A DNA stretch of 10,982 nt. Origin: Marinospirillum sp. (GTDB lineage: Bacteria; Pseudomonadota; Gammaproteobacteria; Pseudomonadales; Halomonadaceae). Below, piece by piece: positions 1 to 6,133 of this stretch; position 1 is the first letter of the stretch, and the number at the start of each line of letters is the position of its first letter. A model generated the notes under the pieces. That model was not told the origin of the DNA and did not search any database. It saw only the letters and a program-made list of their open reading frames with translations. The translations under genes and the position numbers were made by a program. Where the stretch lies: contig NZ_JACUUA010000119.1 in NCBI RefSeq assembly GCF_014859565.1, positions 1-10,982 on the forward strand. Direction: 5' to 3'.

Positions 1-7
1 TGAATCC

Positions 8-1117
8 TTATAACAAGCCGAGAATCACCTGGCTAGCCTGGTTGGCTTGGGACAGTGAAGCAACACCAGCTTGCTGCAATACCTGCTGTTTGGCCAGATT
101 GGATGTTTCTGTTGCAAAGTCAGCATCCTGAATACGGCTGCGGGCAGCACTCAGGTTCTCAGAATAGATATTGTTACCTGATATAACCGCTTCAAAGCGG
201 TTCATCACCGCACCGAAGGTGGCACGAAACTCAGAAACCACATTGATGGCATCGCGTGTCTGTGAAATGGCAATCTGAGCATCAAGTTGAGTTGTGATGT
301 TGATCGTTTGCTGCTCAGACAAACCGCCTTCAAGAATACTTTTAAGTGCATTTCCGGGGCGCACAGTTGCAGCAACTGCCTGGCCTGCAGAAGTACGTGC
401 AGCGCCAGTGCTGCCAGCTGAAAAGGTAATGGTCTCACCGGCAATGTTGTAAGAGTATTCAATGCCGGAAGTAAATCCTGCAATACCACTAGCAAACTCA
501 GCAAAACGCGCAGTACCCGCATTTTGTGCAAGAACTCTGACGTCGGCAGAAGTCTCACTGAATACCTGATCAGCACCAGCAAAGGTGAGCGTGTTCTTGA
601 TCTCGTTCTGGTTTTGGAGACCTCCTTCCAAACCGACACCTATCTGTGCATCACTTCTGTCATTAAAACCTATTTGCAGAATTGAAGATTCAGACGCTGT
701 GCTCAGCAGTTTTTTACCATTGAACTCAGTTGTTTCAACAATGCGTTTGATTTCACTGGTGAGCTGATCCACTTCTTTTTGCAGGCCGGCACGAGCAGCG
801 GTGTTATAGGTGCCGTTAGCAGACTGGATTGCCAGTTCATTAATGCGTTGCAAGTTAGCAGAAACCTGATCAAGTGCACCTTCAGCGGTTTGTGCCATGG
901 AAATACCATCACTGGCATTTCGGGTGGCCATATTCAGGCCGCGGATGTCTTTGGTCTGACTTTGAGCCAGGTAGAGGCCAGCCGCATCATCCTTTGCCGA
1001 ATTGACTCGCAAGCCAGTTGAAAGCCGCTGAAAAGTAGTTGCTTGCTGTGCCTGAGTGCTGGACAAATTGCGCTGGGCATTTAATGCCGCAATGTTGGTA
1101 TTAAGAACAAGTGCCAT
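8..1117 (-). CDS. fliC: Flagellin 2 (sigma54-driven paralog)
   Basis: Structural subunit of the flagellar filament, exported by the flagellar type III system and polymerised under the FliD cap. The 369 residues show a canonical N-terminal D0/D1 region (about 1-138, with LNTNIAALNAQRNL, RLSTGLRVNSAKDDAAGLYL and EFNGKKLL). A short variable centre follows (about 139-287), then the conserved C-terminal D1/D0 region ending in ASQVILGLL. The ends are close to those of the flagellin at 4927-6045, but the centre is diverged. Between residues 137 and 288 it has only 2 lysines (174, 259) and 5 arginines (154, 194, 204, 241, 253), the reverse of its paralog. ATG at 1115-1117 follows TAGGAG with 7 bases of spacing; the stop is TAA. 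It lies downstream of fliS but has its own sigma54-type promoter. Family assignment is certain; its share of the filament is not visible here. Confidence 0.97.
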   Translation of the reverse strand: MALVLNTNIAALNAQRNLSSTQAQQATTFQRLSTGLRVNSAKDDAAGLYLAQSQTKDIRGLNMATRNASDGISMAQTAEGALDQVSANLQRINELAIQSANGTYNTAARAGLQKEVDQLTSEIKRIVETTEFNGKKLLSTASESSILQIGFNDRSDAQIGVGLEGGLQNQNEIKNTLTFAGADQVFSETSADVRVLAQNAGTARFAEFASGIAGFTSGIEYSYNIAGETITFSAGSTGAARTSAGQAVAATVRPGNALKSILEGGLSEQQTINITTQLDAQIAISQTRDAINVVSEFRATFGAVMNRFEAVISGNNIYSENLSAARSRIQDADFATETSNLAKQQVLQQAGVASLSQANQASQVILGLL

Positions 1118-1168
1118 ATCTGAACTCCTACGAGTAGTCTAAGCTGCTGGCAAAGATTGACCTCAATG

Positions 1169-1186
1169 GCGGCAGGTTTTTGCCGC
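1169..1186 (-). promoter_or_regulatory. Inverted repeat in the flagellin 2 leader
   Basis: On the transcribed strand a perfect 6-base inverted repeat, GCGGCA / TGCCGC, flanks a 6-base loop. It lies in the roughly 125-base untranslated leader between the sigma54 promoter and the flagellin 2 start. No U tract follows, so it is not a terminator. It could be an RNA hairpin affecting stability or translation, or a DNA operator. In Vibrio, FlrC is known to bind downstream of the transcription start of sigma54-dependent flagellin promoters. The repeat is seen; its role is inferred. Confidence 0.45.
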
Positions 1187-1251
1187 TATCTCAGCTGAAA
1201 CCAAGGAACCTTCACCTAATTATGATTCTTCCGCTGAGTGTGATGGGTTAT

Positions 1252-1269
1252 TAGCAATTAATATGCCAA
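1252..1269 (-). promoter_or_regulatory. Sigma54 (RpoN) -24/-12 promoter for flagellin 2
   Basis: The minus strand reads TTGGCATATTAATTGCTA. This matches the sigma54 consensus TGGCAC-N5-TTGCW, with the diagnostic GG (1266-1267) and GC (1254-1255) exactly 10 bases apart. It starts at the base after the fliS stop codon (1270-1272). The predicted transcription start is near 1242, leaving a leader of about 125 bases. Sigma54 promoters need an activator of the FlrC/FleR type, so flagellin 2 is probably made as a class III gene before FliA-dependent genes. No sigma28 motif is visible in this gap. Confidence 0.82.
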
Positions 1270-1701
1270 TTAACCAGATTCTGTCTCGCGCTTTGCAAGG
1301 ATCTCTTCTGCTTCCTTTTTGATTACACTCCAAGCCTCTGCAATGGGTTTGATCAGATTAATGACCTCATCAATCATGTCGATGTTGTTGCTTGCCATGC
1401 CATCAACCAGCTTGCGTCCACAATATTCATACAAATCATCCAGGTTCTGTACTACTTCGCCACCCTTCTCAAAATCTATAGAAGTGCGCAGTTCAATCAG
1501 AATCGACTGAGCACGATTAATAGACTGGGTTGCCAGAATGGTATCAGCACGCTGGATAGCACCTTTTGCTGCAGCAAGGCGACCAAGAAGTGACTTGTAC
1601 AGCATTTCAATTAGTTGGTGGGGGGATGCTTCCAGCACACTGGCCTCAGCGCTGCCGCGTACATACTGCGCAACACCTCTGAGTTGTTTCTTGTAACTCA
1701 T
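1270..1701 (-). CDS. fliS: Flagellin export chaperone FliS
   Basis: Cytoplasmic chaperone that binds the C-terminal D0 helix of flagellin, prevents premature polymerisation and delivers it to the export gate. The 143-residue all-helical protein fits the family's usual length (about 120-145). It carries typical features: an N-terminal YKKQLRGVAQYVRGSAE segment, SPHQLIEMLYKSLLGRLAAA near residues 25-45, RAQSILIELRTSIDFEKGGEVVQNLDDLYEY near the middle, and a C-terminal helix from about residue 108. The chosen start (ATG 1699-1701) follows AAAGGA at 1710-1715 with 8 bases of spacing. A longer reading from a GTG at 1731 would start inside a hairpin and has no ribosome site. It is last in the flaG-fliD-fliS group, and its stop abuts the sigma54 promoter of flagellin 2. 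No fliT is seen after it. Confidence 0.95.
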   Translation of the reverse strand: MSYKKQLRGVAQYVRGSAEASVLEASPHQLIEMLYKSLLGRLAAAKGAIQRADTILATQSINRAQSILIELRTSIDFEKGGEVVQNLDDLYEYCGRKLVDGMASNNIDMIDEVINLIKPIAEAWSVIKKEAEEILAKRETESG

Positions 1702-1709
1702 ACAATTTA

Positions 1710-1715
1710 TCCTTT
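1710..1715 (-). promoter_or_regulatory. Ribosome binding site deciding the fliS start
   Basis: AAAGGA on the minus strand, 8 bases before the ATG at 1699-1701. It supports the 143-residue FliS over a version ten residues longer that begins with GTG at 1729-1731. Confidence 0.75.
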
Positions 1716-1721
1716 CGGTGT

Positions 1722-1744
1722 AAAAAGGCACCCTTGGATGCCTT
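1722..1744 (-). terminator. Intrinsic terminator or attenuator between fliD and fliS
   Basis: The transcribed strand has an 8-base-pair stem AAGGCATC / GGTGCCTT (one G-U pair) around a CAAG loop, followed at once by three further U residues. It lies 20 bases after the fliD stop and about 20 bases before the fliS start. The U tract is short, so partial termination is more likely than full termination. That would lower fliS expression relative to fliD. No separate fliS promoter is evident in the gap. Confidence 0.6.
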
Positions 1745-1764
1745 GATCAAAACAAACCGGCTAT

Positions 1765-3309
1765 CTATTTCTTCCTCTGATAACCTGGGAGCGCGTTGAT
1801 TTGTTGGCCAATATAATTAGCGGTAGAGTTTAGATTAGCGACTAGCCCTTCAATGGAGCTGAACTGTGCGTATAGACGAGCCTCGAAAGACTTTAATCGC
1901 ATCTCGGTACTCTCAATACGGGTCTCTATCCGTTTGACTTCGAGATTTAAGCCTTCGTTGCGGGATTGAATCAGTCCTTTTTGCAGCTGGCCATTAACAG
2001 CGGTAGTTGAGGTAAGTTGGGCTGCAAGGGATGAGAAACGTGCTGCGTACCCAGTTTCTTCGTTACCAAAAACATAGGCGAGCTTGTCAAAATCATCCGC
2101 TAGTAATTTATCCAGTGTTGTATTGTCCAGCTCAAGAGTACCGTTTCTGGAGCTGGGGTTATTGGCATCGCCACCGCGCTCCACGAAAGTCTTAACACCT
2201 AGTCTACTTAGTGTGTTATCCAGATCGCCATCTTCACCTGTTGGGGTCAGCAGCTCTTTTCGTAAAACGCTTTCAATGGATCGCAAAACACTTTCATTAG
2301 AAAGAGGGCCTTTTTTGGCCTCATTCAGGTGTATTACAACATCATTGTATGCCTTCACAAAATTGTTGATACGGTTTTTGATTTCAGCCGTATCGGCAGT
2401 CACTGCCAGCGTCCCTTTTTTGTTGTCCGAACTCGCTGCACCCGCTTTTAAAGTGATGTTGACACCAGTGACAACATCATTAAAAACATTGGTGCTGCTG
2501 CTACGCTCAATGCCACCTTCAATCAGGATTCTGGCATCCAGTGATGTTTGTTGCAGGTCAGCAGGATTGTAGTCTTTCGATGAAAAGTCAGACTTCAAGT
2601 CTGCTGGAAAAATTGGATCGCCGGAAGGGTCTAGAGGGTTATCAGACATGGAAACAGTAAAGCGAGATTCGTCACCCGTACCGATAGTGTTGATGGATAA
2701 ACGTGCTCCATCACCATCCTGAATCAGGTTGGCTTGTACCAGCCCTTTTAAGCGAGGGTCATCATTGATTGCTTTGCGTACACCGTCTAAAGAGCGGTCA
2801 GTCAGGCTGTTAATATCAATGGTGACTGTCAGCGGGTTGCCGTCAGCATCTTTTAAGCCTTCAATGGGATTGTTGTTGGCATCTTTTACATCCGCGCCGG
2901 AAATGGTCAGGGTTCCGCTTAAAGGATTAACAGCTTCCCCGCTGGTATTTTTTTCATTATTAATTTTTGCAGACACAAAGCGATAATTTTTTGCCTCGCT
3001 AAGTACCTCAATGGCGTAATTGCCATTAGTAGCGCCTGCTTCTCGGCTTGCAGTTGCCGTAAATAAATTGGCATTGGTTGATTTAGCTGAGAGCAGAGCA
3101 AACTTGTCTTCACCCTTCAGTTTTTCCATGGCTGATCTTAGTGCATCCATGCGACTTGTTAGCTGGCCATAAGCGCTGATCTGAGCTTTAGCAAAATCAC
3201 GATCGCGCTGTAAAAACTGTAAAGGGCGAGACTCAGCTGCCACACTGGCCTCAACAATCTGTTGAACCGGTATGCCAGAGCCGATACCGTTAAAACTGAT
3301 GCTCGACAT
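1765..3309 (-). CDS. fliD: Flagellar filament cap FliD (HAP2)
   Basis: Hook-associated protein 2 forms the cap at the filament tip and guides folding and insertion of exported flagellin. The 514 residues show the FliD N-terminal domain (about 1-110: SSISFNGIGSGIPVQQIVEA, then a helical stretch). A variable exposed middle follows (about 110-250), then the FliD C-terminal domain (about 250-490), with ARILIEGG, FNDVVTGVNITLKAG, NFVKAYNDVV and the C-terminal coiled coil RIETRIESTEMRLKSFEARL. The last segment, SSIEGLVANLNSTANYIGQQ, is the usual polymerisation helix. ATG at 3307-3309 has GAGGAG just upstream and is 16 bases after the flaG stop, so it is co-transcribed with flaG. A hairpin lies between it and fliS. 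Length and architecture are normal. Confidence 0.97.
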   Translation of the reverse strand: MSSISFNGIGSGIPVQQIVEASVAAESRPLQFLQRDRDFAKAQISAYGQLTSRMDALRSAMEKLKGEDKFALLSAKSTNANLFTATASREAGATNGNYAIEVLSEAKNYRFVSAKINNEKNTSGEAVNPLSGTLTISGADVKDANNNPIEGLKDADGNPLTVTIDINSLTDRSLDGVRKAINDDPRLKGLVQANLIQDGDGARLSINTIGTGDESRFTVSMSDNPLDPSGDPIFPADLKSDFSSKDYNPADLQQTSLDARILIEGGIERSSSTNVFNDVVTGVNITLKAGAASSDNKKGTLAVTADTAEIKNRINNFVKAYNDVVIHLNEAKKGPLSNESVLRSIESVLRKELLTPTGEDGDLDNTLSRLGVKTFVERGGDANNPSSRNGTLELDNTTLDKLLADDFDKLAYVFGNEETGYAARFSSLAAQLTSTTAVNGQLQKGLIQSRNEGLNLEVKRIETRIESTEMRLKSFEARLYAQFSSIEGLVANLNSTANYIGQQINALPGYQRKK

Positions 3310-3325
3310 AATGCTGCTCCTCGTT

Positions 3326-3739
3326 TTAATCGACCTGAGTAATCAGGCTAAGGGTTTCACCACGAATCAGTTGTTCGCGTCTCTTTAGCACATCCTCCGA
3401 AGGATACTGACGGATCACTTCGTCAGTTTTTGTGTTCAAGACTCGGACGATGATGTCATCTGTTTTTTCATGAATTTCAAATCGCAAGCCACGATTGTAG
3501 GAATAGAGGGCACTGTTGATTTCATCCAGTACCTGCCGCAGTTCTTCGGCATCCATTACAGGCTGTTCTGTTTCTTTTGGTTGTTCTTTAACAGGCTTTT
3601 CTTCTTCTTTCGGCTGACTGGCTGCCTCAACCTGGCCTACTGGGCGAGCACTTTCTACAGGTGTGATCACCTTCTGAGTAGGTGAAGACAAGCCCGATTT
3701 GTCTGCTAAGTTGTTGCTCAGCGGGAAATCAGTGTTCAT
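3326..3739 (-). CDS. flaG: FlaG family protein
   Basis: Member of the FlaG family, small proteins encoded beside fliD in polar flagellar clusters; loss is linked to altered filament length in some bacteria, but the mechanism is not settled. Of its 137 residues, about 1-35 are unstructured-looking. Residues about 36-62 are a low-complexity stretch rich in K, E, P and Q. The conserved FlaG domain follows, recognisable from MDAEELRQVLDEINSAL, LRFEIHEKTDDIIVRVLNTKTDEVIRQYPSEDVL and the C-terminal GETLSLITQVD. ATG at 3737-3739 follows GGAGG closely. It is first in the flaG-fliD-fliS group and has its own sigma28-type promoter. Confidence 0.94.
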   Translation of the reverse strand: MNTDFPLSNNLADKSGLSSPTQKVITPVESARPVGQVEAASQPKEEEKPVKEQPKETEQPVMDAEELRQVLDEINSALYSYNRGLRFEIHEKTDDIIVRVLNTKTDEVIRQYPSEDVLKRREQLIRGETLSLITQVD

Positions 3740-3785
3740 TCTGCCCCTCCGCAGTTGCGGTCAAGTATCACACTTATTAATTAGT

Positions 3786-3812
3786 ATATCGGAAGGATGA
3801 GTGAAAACTTTA
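3786..3812 (-). promoter_or_regulatory. Sigma28 (FliA) promoter for flaG-fliD-fliS
   Basis: The minus strand shows TAAA (3809-3812), exactly 15 bases, then TCCGATAT (3786-3793). This matches the FliA consensus TAAA-N15-GCCGATAA at all but the first and last -10 bases. It lies 17 bases past the stop of the broken fliB and 46 bases ahead of flaG. A run of seven T residues just before the -35 box follows only a weak stem, so it is not called as a terminator. Confidence 0.83.
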
Positions 3813-3828
3813 ATGAAAAAAATGCTGG

Positions 3829-4832
3829 CTACAGTTGCAGCGCATGTACAAGTGCTGCAGGCTGGTTCAGGTTTTTGCCAACAAGTGCCAGTTGCAAGTT
3901 CTGCAGCTTGATGGGGTTGCTGTTGACATTGCGTGCAAATAGGTAAATCAGGCGTGTCGCATCATCGACCGTTAGCTGCTGTTGATGAGCGCCCAGTCCG
4001 GCCAGGAGTGTACGAATAAGTAGATAACGAGTGATTAAATCCAGCCAGCCATCACTGATGCGTCTTTTGCTGATCGGAAAGAGTGAAGTCAGTAACCAGT
4101 TCACCAGTAGGTTTTCCAGTAACCACGGGTGGCTTTTCTCCAGTGAGCACAGATAATCGCGCCGTGCCTGTTCTAACTTCTCCAGGGTTGCACTATTTAT
4201 ATCTGCTGTTTCCTTAATACCTAGCCCTGTTTTTATTTTGGTGATTTCTTCCTGAAAACGCCCCGCCTTCTGCGGCATACCCAATAGGTTTTGTAGGATA
4301 ACCAGTGGCAGACCGCCGGCTTCACTTTCTTTTAACATCAGCACTTGCTTGTCAAAATACTGCTCATTAATCAAATCAGAGAACAGCGTCAGCAGATCAT
4401 TCATACTGACTTCACTGGAGTCGCCTTCCTCCAGTAGTTTTTCTGCACGCTGAATCAGCAGTGTTGCCACATTACCAGATTATCATCACCCAGCGAATGA
4501 TAGATGCGTGGGTAGAGTGCACAGGTTGAACTTAAAGCCTCTGCACCAAACTGTTTTTGTATTTTGCATAGCCCGCTGGTGTCTTGCAGTTCACATTGCT
4601 CATTTTCTGGTTTCATCTTTAATGAGGCGGGGGCTGAATCTTTTGTGGCTAAATCACTATTGTTTTTAAGAAAGGGTTGAACCAGGCGGCTGATATCCGG
4701 ATGGGTGGTATAGATCTGCAGCGTGGCTGGATCAATACTCACTGTCCAGCCGTGGCAACAGTCATCAGGGCATTTGGGGCCAGTACACATAAATTCCTGG
4801 GCGTACTTGGGGGCGAGTAGTTCTTTTTGCAT
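3829..4832 (-). pseudogene. fliB: Flagellin lysine-N-methylase FliB, split by a frameshift
   Basis: FliB methylates surface lysines of flagellin; the Salmonella enzyme is reported to use a [4Fe-4S] cluster. The N-terminal half (4455-4832, 125 residues) starts at ATG 4830-4832 after an AGGA site. It has the family's cysteine signature: FMCTGPKCPDDCCHGW, then CELQDTSGLC and STCALYPRIYHSLG. It then stops at TGA. The rest (3829-4470, about 213 residues in another frame) matches the helical C-terminal half, with WLLENLLVNWLLTSLFPIS and WLDLITRYLLIRTLLAGLGAH. The frames join if one base is restored near 4468-4469, giving V-M-S-A-T-L, as the family has. The expected Cys-Pro-Glu that usually follows is instead I-Q-R. 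Joined length is about 340 residues, against about 400 in Salmonella. It could be a recent pseudogene or a sequencing error. Confidence 0.85.
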
Positions 4833-4859
4833 AATAGCTATCCTGAACAAAGAGCGAAA

Positions 4860-4887
4860 AAACCCCCAGCCTTGCGGCTGAGGGTTT
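4860..4887 (-). terminator. Strong intrinsic terminator after flagellin 1
   Basis: The transcribed strand forms a 12-base-pair stem, AAACCCTCAGCC against GGCTGGGGGTTT (one U-G pair), closed by a GCAA (GNRA) tetraloop. U residues follow, as part of a run of six spanning the end of the stem. It lies 40 bases after the flagellin 1 stop and 27 bases before the fliB start. There is little room for a fliB promoter, so fliB would depend on readthrough. Confidence 0.93.
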
Positions 4888-4888
4888 G

Positions 4889-4904
4889 ACAGCATTAAAG
4901 CTGT
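4889..4904 (-). other. Small hairpin in the flagellin 1 3' UTR
   Basis: Inverted repeat ACAGC / GCTGT around a 6-base AT-rich loop, directly upstream of the intrinsic terminator. With the hairpin over the stop codon it makes a row of three stem-loops at the 3' end of the message, which may stabilise an abundant mRNA. Confidence 0.4.
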
Positions 4905-4916
4905 AGGTAAGCGGTA

Positions 4917-4928
4917 AAGCCGAAGCTT
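4917..4928 (-). other. C(UUCG)G tetraloop hairpin at the flagellin 1 stop codon
   Basis: AAGC-TTCG-GCTT on the transcribed strand, a 4-base-pair stem closed by the very stable cUUCGg tetraloop, overlapping the last two bases of the TAA stop codon (4927-4929). It is seen in sequence; a role in transcript stability is inferred. Confidence 0.4.
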
Positions 4929-6045
4929 ACAGCAGACCCAGCACCACCTGAGAGGAAGCGTTCGCCTGACCCAGAGCAGCAACACCCGCCTGCTGCAGAA
5001 CCTGGTTTTTAGCCAAGTTAGAGGTTTCAGTTGCAAAGTCAGCATCCTGAATACGGCTACGGGCTGCTTGCAGGTTTTCAGAGTAAATCTGGTTACCGGA
5101 GATCACCGCTTCAAAACGGTTTTGAACCGCACCAAAGGTGGCACGTAACTCAGAAACGACGTCAATTGCTTGGCGAGTCTGAGTGATGGCGACTTGAGCA
5201 CCTACTTGTGTGGAGATGTCAATTGTTTCTTTTTCTGTAAGGGTGCCCTTGAGGATGCTTTCAAGTGCATTACCTACGTCAGTGCTGGCTTTTACGGCAG
5301 CTGAAGCGCTTAGTTGTGCGGAGTTCAAGGTCTTGAAATCACCGGCAGCACCTGTACCCGCATTTGCAGAAGACCAAGAGAAAGTTTTGCCGGCTAAAAT
5401 AACCTCTGCGCCACTAGCAAGAGCAGTAAGTGCTGCTTTACCCGCTTCGCCTGCTGATTTTTGTGCTGAAGCTAATGTTTGAAATGTTTTGGTGTCATCC
5501 AAGCCTGCCCAAGTAAACTCTTTTTTAATATTGTCTTGGGCGATAATGCCGCCTTGCAAACCTACGCTGATTTGTGAGTTGTCTTTATCTTTGAAACTGA
5601 CCTGCAGTGTCAGGCTTTTTGCTTCATCGTTCAGCAGCTTCTGGCCGTTGAACTCGGTACTTTCAACAATACGCTTGATTTCCTGTGTCAGGGCATCCAC
5701 TTCTTTCTGCAGACCTTCACGGGCAGCAGTGTTGTAAGTGCCGTTGGATGACTGAATAGCCAGTTCGTTAATGCGCTGCAGGTTGGTGCCAATCTGTGCC
5801 AAGTTGCCTTCAGCAGTCTGAGCCATGGAAATACCGTCGCCGGCATTACGTGTTGCCATGCCCAGGCCGCGGATATCTTTGGTCTGAGATTGAGCCAGGT
5901 ACAAACCACCGGCATCATCTTTGGCGGAGTTTACACGCAGACCAGTCGACAGGCGCTGAAAGGTTTGTGCTTGTGAAGCCTGAGTGGCTGCCAGGTTACG
6001 CTGACCGTTAAGGGCAGCAACGTTGGTATTGATTACTAGAGACAT
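4927..6045 (-). CDS. fliC: Flagellin 1 (sigma28-driven, lysine-rich centre)
   Basis: Filament subunit of 372 residues. The N-terminal D0/D1 region covers about 1-138 (INTNVAALNGQRNL, RLSTGLRVNSAKDDAGGLYL, EFNGQKLL). The variable centre covers about 139-290 and the conserved C-terminal region ends in SSQVVLGLL. The termini nearly match the flagellin at 8-1117. The centre is distinctive: residues 137-290 have 13 lysines (143, 152, 154, 174, 175, 186, 196, 203, 220, 238, 252, 266, 272) and no arginine. It is also rich in Ala, Ser and Thr. ATG at 6043-6045 follows AGGAG with 7 bases of spacing. The gene lies between a sugar-modification operon and fliB, so it may carry O-linked glycan on Ser/Thr and methyl-lysine. 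It has its own sigma28 promoter and terminator, as expected of a major flagellin. Confidence 0.97.
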   Translation of the reverse strand: MSLVINTNVAALNGQRNLAATQASQAQTFQRLSTGLRVNSAKDDAGGLYLAQSQTKDIRGLGMATRNAGDGISMAQTAEGNLAQIGTNLQRINELAIQSSNGTYNTAAREGLQKEVDALTQEIKRIVESTEFNGQKLLNDEAKSLTLQVSFKDKDNSQISVGLQGGIIAQDNIKKEFTWAGLDDTKTFQTLASAQKSAGEAGKAALTALASGAEVILAGKTFSWSSANAGTGAAGDFKTLNSAQLSASAAVKASTDVGNALESILKGTLTEKETIDISTQVGAQVAITQTRQAIDVVSELRATFGAVQNRFEAVISGNQIYSENLQAARSRIQDADFATETSNLAKNQVLQQAGVAALGQANASSQVVLGLL

Positions 6046-6060
6046 GGTGTCGCTCCTGTA

Positions 6061-6073
6061 CTCATGTTATGAG
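6061..6073 (-). promoter_or_regulatory. Hairpin just upstream of the flagellin 1 ribosome site
   Basis: CTCAT-AAC-ATGAG on the transcribed strand, a 5-base-pair stem with a 3-base loop, ending three bases before the AGGAG ribosome site at 6053-6057. It may influence translation. The adjacent ACAGGAG also resembles a CsrA-type ANGGA site, but a single copy is weak evidence. Confidence 0.3.
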
Positions 6074-6096
6074 GGTTTTGTCTTCTGACACTTTTA

Positions 6097-6123
6097 CTAT
6101 CGGCTTGCTTTGCAGTAACTTTA
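6097..6123 (-). promoter_or_regulatory. Sigma28 (FliA) promoter for flagellin 1
   Basis: The minus strand shows TAAA (6120-6123), exactly 15 bases, then GCCGATAG (6097-6104), differing from the FliA consensus TAAA-N15-GCCGATAA only at the last base. The -35 box lies 10 bases past the stop of the glycosyltransferase gene, and the leader is about 45-50 bases. No terminator separates it from the upstream operon. Confidence 0.93.
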
Positions 6124-6133
6124 GCCATCCGGT

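Noticed and set aside
1702..1731. Longer FliS starting at GTG 1731
   Set aside because: The start falls inside the fliD-fliS hairpin and lacks a ribosome site. The internal ATG has AAAGGA at good spacing and begins the conserved FliS sequence.
2084..2572. 162-residue plus-strand reading frame opposite fliD
   Set aside because: Ser/Leu-rich antisense shadow of a well-conserved gene, with no recognisable domain. The same applies to the other plus-strand frames opposite flagellins and the glycosyltransferase.
3805..3835. Terminator after fliB formed by the T-run before the flaG promoter
   Set aside because: The stem before the T-run is only about four base pairs, and the run adjoins the sigma28 -35 box. 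Not strong enough to call.
3829..4470. The 213-residue C-terminal part of fliB as an independent gene
   Set aside because: It would start with GTG, has no convincing ribosome site, and aligns as the second half of FliB directly after the first half. It is a fragment of the broken gene.
4455..4479. Programmed -1 frameshift producing full-length FliB
   Set aside because: No X-XXY-YYZ heptamer or homopolymer run is visible in the only window where a shift could occur. A simple one-base deletion restoring V-M-S-A-T-L explains it better.
4833..5045. Long N-terminal extension of the fliB N-terminal frame into flagellin 1
   Set aside because: It is the out-of-frame shadow of the flagellin C-terminus and crosses the terminator. 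The FliB-like sequence begins at the ATG at 4830-4832, which has its own ribosome site.
8..6045. Near-identical segments of the two flagellin genes as a mobile or transposon repeat
   Set aside because: The similarity is confined to the conserved ends of paralogous coding sequences and has no terminal inverted repeats or transposase. It reflects duplication and possibly gene conversion.
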